From assembly GCA_036677805.1 (NCBI GenBank), contig JAVBVS010000016.1:248001-312000 (forward strand): a DNA stretch of 64,000 bases, read 5' to 3'. The notes beneath the pieces were generated by a model. The model saw only the letters and a program-made list of their open reading frames with translations, was not told where the DNA came from and did no database searches. Below, in pieces: positions 27,153-35,077 of the stretch (its first letter is position 1; each line of letters begins with the position of its first letter). This DNA is from SIG78 sp036677805 (GTDB lineage Bacteria; Verrucomicrobiota; Lentisphaeria; Victivallales; Victivallaceae). The position numbers and the translations under genes are program-made.

Positions 27153-27839
27153 ATGTCCAAGACCGAAACTTACAAACAACGGGCCATGGATTATATCCGC
27201 GATTCCCTGATCTACCGGCGGATTGCCCAGGGCGAACGGATCACCGCCGAACGCATCGCCAAAGCCATCGGTATTTCGATCGCCCCCGCCCGCGAGGCAA
27301 TCATGGAACTGGCGTCGCAGGGGTTGCTGGAATACCGGCCCAATGTCGGGGCCGTGGTCCGGCGCATCTCGGTGAAGGAAGTGCGCCAGTATATGCAGCT
27401 GCGGCTGCTGATCGAGCCTTTCGCCGCCAGCGAAGCCGCGACCAATGCATCGCTGGAAAAACTCATGGCGATCGGTGAAAAACTGGCGGTCATGAGCGCC
27501 TGCGACAAGGAGCTGGCCCAGGTGCGCAACGATCCCGAGCTCTTCGCCCGGAAGGCGCTGGCCATGAATACCGCCGACATGAATTTCCATCTGGCGATTT
27601 TCGATGCCGCCGACAATATCGCGCTGACCCGCTTCGCGCGCCAGTTGACCGATTGCTTTTATCTCTTTTCGGTTTCCGAAATGTGGGGCAGCGCCGATCC
27701 CGAACTTTTTCTCGAACGCAGCCCGGACACGGTTGAAACCCACACCCGCATCTACCACGCGCTGCGCATGCGCGACCCCCAGCAGGCCCACGACGCGGTA
27801 CGTCAGAGTCTGCTGTCGTCCGGCATTTTCACCGCCTGA
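27153..27839 (+). CDS. GntR-family regulator, FadR/FCD type
   Basis: 228 residues: winged helix at about 8-72 (ERITAERIAKAIGISIAPAREAIMELASQGLL) and an all-helical FCD ligand domain after it, with the metal/ligand His positions DMNFHLAIF and ETHTRIYHAL. FCD regulators usually sense sugar acids or other carboxylates (glucuronate, gluconate, galactonate). The gene is divergent from the dehydrogenase that opens the 13-kb catabolic cluster and separated from it by a 183-bp AT-rich region, so it is the likely repressor of that cluster. GAGGAAACC precedes the ATG. Confidence 0.9.
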   Translation: MSKTETYKQRAMDYIRDSLIYRRIAQGERITAERIAKAIGISIAPAREAIMELASQGLLEYRPNVGAVVRRISVKEVRQYMQLRLLIEPFAASEAATNASLEKLMAIGEKLAVMSACDKELAQVRNDPELFARKALAMNTADMNFHLAIFDAADNIALTRFARQLTDCFYLFSVSEMWGSADPELFLERSPDTVETHTRIYHALRMRDPQQAHDAVRQSLLSSGIFTA

Positions 27840-27927
27840 TCCGCCGGGGACAGCCGGTTGGACCCGAAGCCGCGCCGTCCTCCGGTGATTTCCCGGCCGC
27901 TTCCGCTAACAATAAGGCTGATTCCCC

Positions 27928-28818
27928 ATGCCATTTTCCAAGCTCATTCTCGGTACGGTCCAATTCGGACTGAATTACGGCATCAATAACTGCTCGGGCA
28001 AGCCCGACGACGGCCGCATCGATGCTATTTTGCGCACCGCCGCCGACGGCGGCATCGACGCGCTCGACACGGCCAGAGCCTACGGCGACAGCGAGGAGCG
28101 CCTCGGCGCGGCGCTGGCGCGAACCGGTCTGGCGGGACATTTTCATCTGATTTCGAAGGTCAAACTCTACCCGGAAATCCGCTCCCGGGCCGATGCCGAA
28201 CAAGCGGTCGAAAAGTCGGTCTGCGCTTCGCTCAAAGCATTGCGCCGCGACACCCTCGACGGATTGCTGCTCCACAACGAAAACGATCTTGAATATCTGC
28301 CGCTGCTGGAAGCGTTGCGCCGCCGCGGCCTGACCGGCTTCATCGGGGCGTCGCTCGACAGTCTCGCCGGACTGGCGCAGCTGGGCCCAATGCTGCTGCC
28401 GGCCACCCAGGTTCCGGCCAATATTCTGGACCGGCGGTTTCAAATTTATCTGCAACGGGCGCACCGCGCCGGACAACGGATTTTCGTACGCAGCGTCTAT
28501 TTGCAGGGATTGCTGTTCAAGCCCGCCGGCGAACTCTCCCGCCCGCTGGCCGAAACCGTGCTGCCGGTGCGAATCCGGCTTGAACAGCTGGCCGACAGCG
28601 CCGGAATGCCCCCCGGCGAACTTTACTTCCGCTATTTGCTGAGCGATCCGGCCTGTCAGAGCATTCTGACCGGCGTGGATACTCCGGAACAATTGCAGGA
28701 AAATCTGAAACTGGCCGCGCGCGGCGCTTTGGCCGACGATCTGCTCCGGGCCATCGCCGCCATCGTCCCGGAACTGCCGGAAGAGTGCGTCCGGCCCAGC
28801 GCCTGGCCGAAGGCATGA
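27928..28818 (+). CDS. Aldo/keto reductase
   Basis: A 296-residue (alpha/beta)8 NADPH-dependent oxidoreductase. Catalytic residues are visible: Asp and Tyr in DTARAYGDSE, Lys in ISKVKLY and His in LLLHNEND. The N-terminus LILGTVQFGLNYG matches the branch often found near sugar and polysaccharide genes. It lies 88 bp after the GntR/FCD gene with a distant AAGG as possible Shine-Dalgarno, and is convergent with the next regulator. Reduction or oxidation of a sugar aldehyde from the divergent cluster is the simplest inference. Confidence 0.88.
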   Translation: MPFSKLILGTVQFGLNYGINNCSGKPDDGRIDAILRTAADGGIDALDTARAYGDSEERLGAALARTGLAGHFHLISKVKLYPEIRSRADAEQAVEKSVCASLKALRRDTLDGLLLHNENDLEYLPLLEALRRRGLTGFIGASLDSLAGLAQLGPMLLPATQVPANILDRRFQIYLQRAHRAGQRIFVRSVYLQGLLFKPAGELSRPLAETVLPVRIRLEQLADSAGMPPGELYFRYLLSDPACQSILTGVDTPEQLQENLKLAARGALADDLLRAIAAIVPELPEECVRPSAWPKA

Positions 28819-28838
28819 AGCGAATCTGAACCGCGGCC

Positions 28839-29981
28839 TCAGTGCGCGGCGCACAGTATCGCGCTGCGCCGCCGGATCAACGGACCGGCCACGCTCCGGC
28901 TGGCGGGCCGCTGCCGGGTAAGGCACCAGGATTGCAGCATCTCAAGCGCGGCCTCACCCAGCTCCGCAAACGGTTCCGCAATCGTGGTCAGCCCCAGTTC
29001 CGGCGCCTCGCTCCAAGTCAAGTTGTCGTAGGAAACCAGCGACAGCATTTCCGGAATCCGGATGCCCAGCACCCGGCAGCACCAGTAGACATAGGCGGCC
29101 CGACAGTCCCGTGCCACCAATAATGCCGTCGGCCGGTCGGGCTCGCCCAGCAGCCGGATCAACGCCGGATCGGCGGCGCTGCCCGCGGCGGGAATCACGC
29201 CATTCAGATGCAGCAGCGCCCCGATCCGGGGATTGGCCACTTCGGTCGGTCCCAGCGACAGCTCCACCACCCGGTCCGGCGTCAGGATGATGCCTTCCTC
29301 GGCCAGAGCGCCGCGGAACCCGGCCAGCATTTGCGCGAAAATGAATCGCTCTCCGGGGCCGTTGACCATACCGAAACGGCGATGCCCGAGACCCAGCAGT
29401 TCACGGGCGGCAGTGCGGCCGATTTCCCGGAAATCGACCCGGACGGCAGGAATGTCATCAGCGGTTTCGCAATTGACCACCGTCAGCGGGATCCCCGCGC
29501 CCAACAGTTTTTCCGCCAGCGGCAACGAACAGATTTCGGCGAAAGCCACCGCCTGAAACTCTCCGGCCCGATAACGGCGGATGATCGCGCCGGCATCGAA
29601 ATCGTCGATGGATTTGAACAGAATCTGGACCCGGACGCCGCGTTTTTCGGCCGCGTTGCCGATCGCGGTCAACAGTTGCACCGCTTCCGGCACGATCTGG
29701 GAATGGATGTCGCCCCCGCAATAAGCGGCAACGACCAGAAGCTGCCGGAGCTCGCATCCGGCAGTGAGTGCGGCCGGCAGCGCCAGAATGCCGCGCCGCG
29801 GCACCAGGGCGACCTGCCCCGCCGCGGCCAGCTGCTGCACCATATTGCGGATGGCGGTCCGACTCAAATTGAACTCCAGCCCCAGCTCCCGTTCCGACGG
29901 CAGAAAGCTGTTCGCCGGATAAAAACCTTCTTTGAGACGAGCCGTCAACACATCGTACGCTTGGCGGGTGGCGGGGTGCAT
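28839..29981 (-). CDS. GntR-type regulator with LacI-like sensor domain
   Basis: 380 residues: GntR winged helix at 1-70 (LPSERELGLEFNLSRTAIRNMV) and a periplasmic-binding-like ligand domain from about 80 (LRQLLVVAAYCGGDIHSQIV ... GHRRFGMVNGPGERF ... VSYDNLTWSEAPELGLTTI). AAAGGA stands 5 nt before the ATG. The gene is divergent from the pseudopilin/giant-hydrolase operon at 30196, whose promoter is overlapped by GGTAT/ATACC palindromes that are probably this protein's operator. The ligand is most likely a sugar. Confidence 0.88.
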   Translation of the reverse strand: MHPATRQAYDVLTARLKEGFYPANSFLPSERELGLEFNLSRTAIRNMVQQLAAAGQVALVPRRGILALPAALTAGCELRQLLVVAAYCGGDIHSQIVPEAVQLLTAIGNAAEKRGVRVQILFKSIDDFDAGAIIRRYRAGEFQAVAFAEICSLPLAEKLLGAGIPLTVVNCETADDIPAVRVDFREIGRTAARELLGLGHRRFGMVNGPGERFIFAQMLAGFRGALAEEGIILTPDRVVELSLGPTEVANPRIGALLHLNGVIPAAGSAADPALIRLLGEPDRPTALLVARDCRAAYVYWCCRVLGIRIPEMLSLVSYDNLTWSEAPELGLTTIAEPFAELGEAALEMLQSWCLTRQRPASRSVAGPLIRRRSAILCAAH

Positions 29982-30065
29982 CGGAAATCCTTTCCCTGAA
30001 CATGGCGCAACGAATTTTGCCGCAAATCGCCGGACAACCTTCCGGACGAAACCGCGAACTGCTTA

Positions 30066-30093
30066 ACAATAGCACAAAAAAGATTATTTGCAA
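30066..30093 (-). promoter_or_regulatory. Putative promoter of the GntR/LacI-type regulator
   Basis: On the minus strand TTGCAA (30088-30093), 16 bp, TATTGT (30066-30071). It is back to back with the strong plus-strand promoter at 30110-30138. Confidence 0.4.
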
Positions 30094-30109
30094 AAAAATC
30101 TTTCTGCCC

Positions 30110-30138
30110 TTGACAAATAAAAAAATGTTTGGTATAAT
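30110..30138 (+). promoter_or_regulatory. Consensus sigma70 promoter of the pseudopilin-hydrolase operon
   Basis: TTGACA (30110-30115), 17 bp, TATAAT (30133-30138): both hexamers match the sigma70 consensus perfectly. Such a strong promoter needs repression, which the overlapping palindromes suggest. Confidence 0.85.
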
Positions 30139-30153
30139 AATACCGTTGGTATT
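30129..30153. promoter_or_regulatory. Overlapping palindromic operators on the -10 region
   Basis: GGTAT-AATA-ATACC (30131-30144) and AATACC-GTT-GGTATT (30139-30153) are two perfect inverted repeats sharing the middle ATACC half-site. The first contains the -10 hexamer; the second covers the transcription start. The pattern fits cooperative repression by a GntR/LacI-type dimer, most simply the divergently encoded regulator. Confidence 0.65.
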
Positions 30154-30195
30154 TTTTTCCTTGCGCAATTGCAACCATTCAACCAGGGGATCGAG

Positions 30196-30864
30196 ATGAA
30201 AAGACATTTTACGCTCATTGAACTTCTTGTCGTAATCGCCATCATCGCCATTCTGGCCGCGATGCTGCTGCCGGCGTTGTCGGCGGCGCGGGAACGGGCG
30301 CGCTCGGCCAATTGCATCAACCGGCAGAAGCAGGTCGGAGTTGCGGAATTCATGTATGGCTCGGTCAATAAAGATCACATCGCCGTCTATGCAAACACCG
30401 ATTACAGCCAGCCGAACAGCGTCAGCATTGCCAACGGCTGGGGCAGCGCCGACCCGAGCGGAAAACTGGTCTATGGCGGATGTTTCGGCGCCGACGCGCC
30501 GGTTTCGGCGGAGGATGCCGAGCTTCAGGCCGGCAACTATTTCCGCTGTCCGAGCGATTCGGCCAACTTCAATTTGAGCGGCTCGCCCCAGACGATTTCC
30601 TATACGTTCCTGATCTGGAGTAAGGCCCACAGCGGCTGGGGTTCGCCGGCGCCCGAAGGCCGCCTGATCATCGGACGGGACAACCCGGGAAGCTGCATTT
30701 TCTTCGACATGTATCCGGGGACCAAGAACAATCACCCCAACGGCAATGTCAATGCTCTGTATCTGGGCGGTCATGTCAAGAGCCTGCCGCTGAGTGCCGC
30801 CCAGCAGACCTATGTTGCCTGGGGGACGCGCGTTCGGAGCGCGCTGGATGACATCACTTATTGA
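30196..30864 (+). CDS. Type II pseudopilin-like protein
   Basis: 222 residues beginning MKRH then FTLIELLVVIAIIAILAAML and LPALSAARERARSANC, the prepilin-type N-terminal helix. The residue before the mature Phe is His instead of Gly. The body shares with the copy at 39233-39892 the patterns KQVGVAEFMYGS(V/T)NKD, ISY(T/N), KAHSGWG, RLIIGRDNPG and YLGGHVKSL. The two are close paralogs, each next to a CBM9-like giant hydrolase. ATG 30196 has AGGGG 6 nt upstream. It is first in an operon with the hydrolase (29 bp gap). Confidence 0.87.
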   Translation: MKRHFTLIELLVVIAIIAILAAMLLPALSAARERARSANCINRQKQVGVAEFMYGSVNKDHIAVYANTDYSQPNSVSIANGWGSADPSGKLVYGGCFGADAPVSAEDAELQAGNYFRCPSDSANFNLSGSPQTISYTFLIWSKAHSGWGSPAPEGRLIIGRDNPGSCIFFDMYPGTKNNHPNGNVNALYLGGHVKSLPLSAAQQTYVAWGTRVRSALDDITY

Positions 30865-30893
30865 TTGAAACCGTTTTAAGGATCGATATTGCC

Positions 30894-33866
30894 ATGAAGA
30901 AAGTATTTCTGCCTTTTTTGTTGTGCCTCGCCGGAGTGGCGGCGGCGCTGGAGCCGGTAGCCTGGGTTTCCGATCCGCCTCCGGCGGTTGACGGCGCGTT
31001 GGACCGCCTGAACAAACTGGCCGGGCAGCAGGTGCTCACGCCCGCGAAACATACGGTTTACGGGAAGGAAAAATGCAGCAGCTCCGAAGATATTTCCGGG
31101 GTGGCGGTATTGGGCTACGATCGGGAGTTTCTCTATCTCGGCGCTACCGTCACCGATGACCGGCTGGATCAGGCCTATACCCAGTGCAATCTCTGGAAGG
31201 GCGATCACATCATGCTGGTGGTGCAATATCCCTATCTGCCGGGAACGGCGGAGAAAAATCTTTTTGCGTTCGGCTTTTCTCCGGGCAATTTCGCCGGAAA
31301 TCCACCGGAAGCCTGGGTTTTCCGCCCGGAAGGCACACCGACCGCCAGCATCCGGGTTGCCGCACGCAATGACGGAACCGGATACCGGCTGGAAGCGGCG
31401 ATTCCGTGGAAGATTTTCGGAGCGCCGCCGCCGGAAATCCATGACCGGCTGCGGTTTGACGTGCTCCTGAGCGACACCGATTCCGGGGAGCAGGATACGA
31501 TGCTCTCGCTGAGCGGCAAGCCCGCGCCGATCCGGCCTTGGACGCCGGATCGCCTGCTGGAAGGCGTGTTTGCGCGAGCGGACGGCACCTTTGATCCCGC
31601 CGCAATCAAAAGCGCCGAACTCTGGCGTAGCCCCCTCGGTCAAATTGCCGCCTACGGGCAGCGCGCGGAAATCAAATTGCCGCCGGCGGCGGCGCAGAAG
31701 GCCCAAACCCTGACCGTGCGCATGGCCATCGACTATCCCGGCTATGCCGGAGGCACGCGCGGCGGACGGATTCTTTTCAACGGCGCGCCGTTGAATCAGG
31801 AGCGCTGCCTGAACCGCGACACCAATATTCAATTCGCGCAGAACGACCTTGCCGGCTGCGCCGGCGACGGCCTCTGGTTTACCACTTACGGCCCGCTGGA
31901 CGGCAAGGGCTATCCGCCATTTTACAGCAATGGCGTGACCATCAATCCGAACGAATTCGTTTTTGACATCGGCAACCTGATCCGCCCGGAAGGCGAGAAT
32001 GTCGTCACCATCGAGCATCAGGCGGATGTCAAAAATGCCTTGAATTATGAAATTTCCGCATCGGAATATCGGATGCCGGCCAACCGCCTGACTCTGGCCG
32101 ACGCGCCTGCGGGAGAGCTGCCGGTGATTGAGCCGGCGCACCGGGCGGCGAAGGATTGTTATCGCGCCGTACTCGCCGCCGACGGCGGTTTGTCGGTCAC
32201 GGTCAAGGGCGACACCCGGAATATTGCTTCGGAATTTTCGACGCTGAAGCCGGATTGGGCCCGTTTCGGCGCCGCCGGCGACGGTACCGTAACCGTGCGG
32301 GGCGACGAAGCCGAACTCCAAAGCAGAGACTTCCGGGTCCGCCGCACGATCGAACGCCATGACGATCATGTCACGGTCAAGGACGCCGTAACCAATCTGG
32401 CCGATGCCGAACTGCCGCTGCTCTACCGCCATTTTTCCGAAGTCGTTCCGGAAGCGAAGGTCTTTGTCTCCGGTTATCCGAAAATCACGCCGGACACCCG
32501 CAACGCTACGCCGGCGCGGCCGACCGCTTTGACGCTGGAGCCCCGCTCCGGTCTGGGGCTGGTGGCCGAAGACGACCTGACCCGGATTCAAGGCTACCAA
32601 TACTGCATCGGCGACAAGCTTGGCCTCGCCAATGAACGGCTGCTGCTGACACCGGGCAAGACGGTGGAGCTGGAATTTTCGGTTTATCCGCTGGAAAAAC
32701 CGGAACAGTATGTCTTCATCAATCGCATCCGCGACAACTGGAAGGTCAATTTCACCATTGACGGATCCTGGTGCTTCCTCTACCTGATGCGCGGCAAAAC
32801 CGCCGACATTCTGCGCCGGCAGTTGACCAACTCCGGCGCGAAATACGCCGAAATCAGCATCCCCTATGATTATAAGAGCGGCGTGGGCATTGCCCAGCAC
32901 GGCAACCGCTTCACCCAGATCGACCTTTCCTATCTGGGCGAGACGGCGCGGCGGATTCGTGAAGCCATGCCGTCAGTCAAGGTCTTGACCTACTATCACT
33001 GCTTCATCTCCAATGGCGACGGCGACTTCGAACGCTATCGGGATCAGGCGCTGATTACGCCCAATGGCGAAGTGGCCGATTACGGCGGGGGTCGCTATCC
33101 GATCTTCGTGCCGATTCCGGGATCGGAATTCGCTCAAATGCAGGAAAAGGTGATCGATCTGCGTTTCGCGCAAGGCGTGGATGCCATTTACTGGGATGAA
33201 CTCGAGTATTCGAAATCGCCCTTCAGCTACAGTGACCGCTACTGGGACGGCTATACCGCGGAAATCGACGGACGCACCCACAAGACGATCCGGAAAATTA
33301 CCTCCGTCCCCCTTCTGACCGAAGAGTGGCGGCTGGGTATGATCGAGCGCCTGCTGCAACGCGGCCACGGGTTGCTGGTCGCCAACGGCGCGCCGTTCAC
33401 ACGCCGGATGCGGGAGTTCCACTTTCCGCGGTTCACGGAAACCGGAAGCATCACCAATCTGGTGTTGAGCCAGCTCTATACGCCGATTTCCCTGGGCGAT
33501 CACCTGACGGTCAAAACCGAACTTGACGCCTACAAAGATATGTTGAAGGCGCTGAATTACGGCAGTGTGTATTACTACTATCCCGATATCGTGCCGGCCA
33601 ATCCGACCCTGACCAGCTTCATGTTTCCGATCACGCCGGTGGCGCTGGGCAAAGGCTATATCATCGGCCGGGAACGCATTCTGACCAACACCAGCGGACT
33701 CTTCGGCTGGGGCGACGACTCCGGTTTTACGGCGCATGTTTTCGACCGCGCCGGGCGTGAAACCGCAAAGATCGCCGTGCCGAAAATCGTACGCGACGGC
33801 AAAACCTATGCCGAAGTGCGAATTCCGGAGGGCTTCAGCGCGGCTCTGGTACGGAGCTCCCGATAG
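30894..33866 (+). CDS. Exported giant hydrolase-like protein with CBM9-like N-terminal domain
   Basis: 990 residues with the signal peptide MKKVFLPFLLCLAGVAAA. Residues about 20-225 resemble the CBM9/DOMON-like carbohydrate-binding fold (DPPPAVDGALDRLNKL, GYDREFLYLGATVTDD, LWKGDHIMLVV, RLEAAIPWKIFG). A second beta region follows (about 230-420), then a mutarotase/super-sandwich-like part (about 430-620). The C-terminal barrel has GVDAIYWDELEYSKSPF, FPRFTETGSITNLVLSQLYTPISLGDH and GKGYIIGRERILTN. Paralogous along its whole length to 39976-42993. The Asp-Glu of YWDE may be catalytic; no established glycosidase family was recognised. Confidence 0.75.
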   Translation: MKKVFLPFLLCLAGVAAALEPVAWVSDPPPAVDGALDRLNKLAGQQVLTPAKHTVYGKEKCSSSEDISGVAVLGYDREFLYLGATVTDDRLDQAYTQCNLWKGDHIMLVVQYPYLPGTAEKNLFAFGFSPGNFAGNPPEAWVFRPEGTPTASIRVAARNDGTGYRLEAAIPWKIFGAPPPEIHDRLRFDVLLSDTDSGEQDTMLSLSGKPAPIRPWTPDRLLEGVFARADGTFDPAAIKSAELWRSPLGQIAAYGQRAEIKLPPAAAQKAQTLTVRMAIDYPGYAGGTRGGRILFNGAPLNQERCLNRDTNIQFAQNDLAGCAGDGLWFTTYGPLDGKGYPPFYSNGVTINPNEFVFDIGNLIRPEGENVVTIEHQADVKNALNYEISASEYRMPANRLTLADAPAGELPVIEPAHRAAKDCYRAVLAADGGLSVTVKGDTRNIASEFSTLKPDWARFGAAGDGTVTVRGDEAELQSRDFRVRRTIERHDDHVTVKDAVTNLADAELPLLYRHFSEVVPEAKVFVSGYPKITPDTRNATPARPTALTLEPRSGLGLVAEDDLTRIQGYQYCIGDKLGLANERLLLTPGKTVELEFSVYPLEKPEQYVFINRIRDNWKVNFTIDGSWCFLYLMRGKTADILRRQLTNSGAKYAEISIPYDYKSGVGIAQHGNRFTQIDLSYLGETARRIREAMPSVKVLTYYHCFISNGDGDFERYRDQALITPNGEVADYGGGRYPIFVPIPGSEFAQMQEKVIDLRFAQGVDAIYWDELEYSKSPFSYSDRYWDGYTAEIDGRTHKTIRKITSVPLLTEEWRLGMIERLLQRGHGLLVANGAPFTRRMREFHFPRFTETGSITNLVLSQLYTPISLGDHLTVKTELDAYKDMLKALNYGSVYYYYPDIVPANPTLTSFMFPITPVALGKGYIIGRERILTNTSGLFGWGDDSGFTAHVFDRAGRETAKIAVPKIVRDGKTYAEVRIPEGFSAALVRSSR

Positions 33867-33926
33867 TATTCAACACAAAATTACCGGAAATTGATCCTTA
33901 CGAAAACCATTGGAACCGGAATGACC

Positions 33927-34958
33927 ATGAAAACCAGTATCTCCGTCCGTCCTTATCATCTGATGTGTCTGTTCTGCCGGGTCGGCAAAGGTTCGCCCCT
34001 TGAACTGGTCCAGGGCCCGGCGGTCGAAAACCTGCTCCAGCAGGTCCGCCGCCGTCCCCAGCAGATGTTGGAACTCAACTGCAACTGCTCCTCGGTCTAC
34101 TCCGTACAGAATCCGGGTTGCAGTGAGGACGCCGGAGGCGCGCTCCTGAACCGCCGCCGCGATCTGAATATCCTGCGTTTCCTGAAAATGACGCCGGGAC
34201 AGGCCAAGCCCGCCGACGATTTGATCGAACAGGTGGGCGAGGTCATCAAATCGCCCCGCAATTTCTGCGCCGGAAACTCCGCCGGCGGCGAAACCTGGCA
34301 GGGCTGTCCCTACGCCGAAAGCGGATTCTACGAACTGGCTCAGAAGCTGCCTTCAGGCCGGGAGGTGTTGCCTCAGCCGACGGAAGAGTGCCGGAGCCGG
34401 ATCAAGCGGCGCGATGTCGCCGCCATCAAAAACGCATCCATTTTGCACATCCGCCCCCATCACCTGCTCTGCATGTGCTGCTTTTACGGCCAGGGCATCC
34501 TCGACGGCAAATACGAGCCGATCGCCGAGGACAACCTTTATGAGGTCATCGCCCGGATGGTCGCAACTCCCGACATTCCGGTCGAACTGACCGAAGGCTG
34601 CTGCTGCATCTGCCCGCCCTGCAGCCGTTATCAGGTTGAAACCAACTGGTGTCTCGGCGGCGGCATGGCCCTGCGCGACGAACACAAAGACCTTGAAGTC
34701 CTGTTCAGGCTCGGCGCCCAATACGGTGACGTGATTCCGGCCCGCGAACTCTACCGGCGACTCTTCGCCGCGGTCGGGGCGCTGCACGAAATCTGCGCTT
34801 TTTCGGCCAATCCGGTGCACAACGGCCAATACGGTCCCAATCACGAGTGGCGCTGGTGCGGACGTTTGAGCGCCGCCACCGGAAGCGGCGAAGCCGCCTA
34901 CCAGCTGGCCCGCCGAGACGGGCTCGGCATTCCCGGACTCGGAGTTTCCATCCGATAA
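33927..34958 (+). CDS. Cys-rich protein with two tandem DUF1284 domains
   Basis: A 343-residue protein built from two copies of one domain. Copy 1 starts VRPYHLMCLFCRVGKG (7-22) and copy 2 starts IRPHHLLCMCCFYGQG (175-190), both matching the DUF1284 signature RPHHLLC. Cys residues cluster: 14, 17, 52, 54, 65, 114, 127 in the first half; 182, 184, 185, 225-227, 229, 232, 242 in the second. The pattern suggests an iron-sulfur cluster or zinc site per domain, but no function is known. DUF1284 proteins usually have one copy (about 130 residues). The start is uncertain between ATG 33921 and 33927. It follows the giant hydrolase by 60 bp and ends at a strong terminator. Confidence 0.75.
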   Translation: MKTSISVRPYHLMCLFCRVGKGSPLELVQGPAVENLLQQVRRRPQQMLELNCNCSSVYSVQNPGCSEDAGGALLNRRRDLNILRFLKMTPGQAKPADDLIEQVGEVIKSPRNFCAGNSAGGETWQGCPYAESGFYELAQKLPSGREVLPQPTEECRSRIKRRDVAAIKNASILHIRPHHLLCMCCFYGQGILDGKYEPIAEDNLYEVIARMVATPDIPVELTEGCCCICPPCSRYQVETNWCLGGGMALRDEHKDLEVLFRLGAQYGDVIPARELYRRLFAAVGALHEICAFSANPVHNGQYGPNHEWRWCGRLSAATGSGEAAYQLARRDGLGIPGLGVSIR

Positions 34959-34989
34959 CCGCCGGCGGGCAGTTCCCTCAGCCCCATAC

Positions 34990-35034
34990 AAAAATCCGCA
35001 AGCAGGCACGAAGTCGCCCGCTTGCGGATTTTTT
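34990..35034. terminator. Strong bidirectional rho-independent terminator
   Basis: AAAAATCCGCAAGC (34990-35003) pairs perfectly with GCTTGCGGATTTTT (35020-35033), a 14-bp stem with A- and T-runs on both sides, between the convergent DUF1284 and symporter genes. Confidence 0.9.
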
Positions 35035-35042
35035 CAACCGGC

Positions 35043-35067
35043 CCGCCCGGAAAGTTTTTCCGGGCGG
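35043..35067 (-). terminator. Hairpin just after the symporter gene
   Basis: CCGCCCGGAAA (35043-35053) and TTTCCGGGCGG (35057-35067) form a perfect 11-bp stem with a 3-nt loop, 10 bp beyond the symporter stop. It lacks an adjoining T-run; it may act with the neighbouring terminator or protect the mRNA 3' end. Confidence 0.55.
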
Positions 35068-35077
35068 AATTCCGGCA

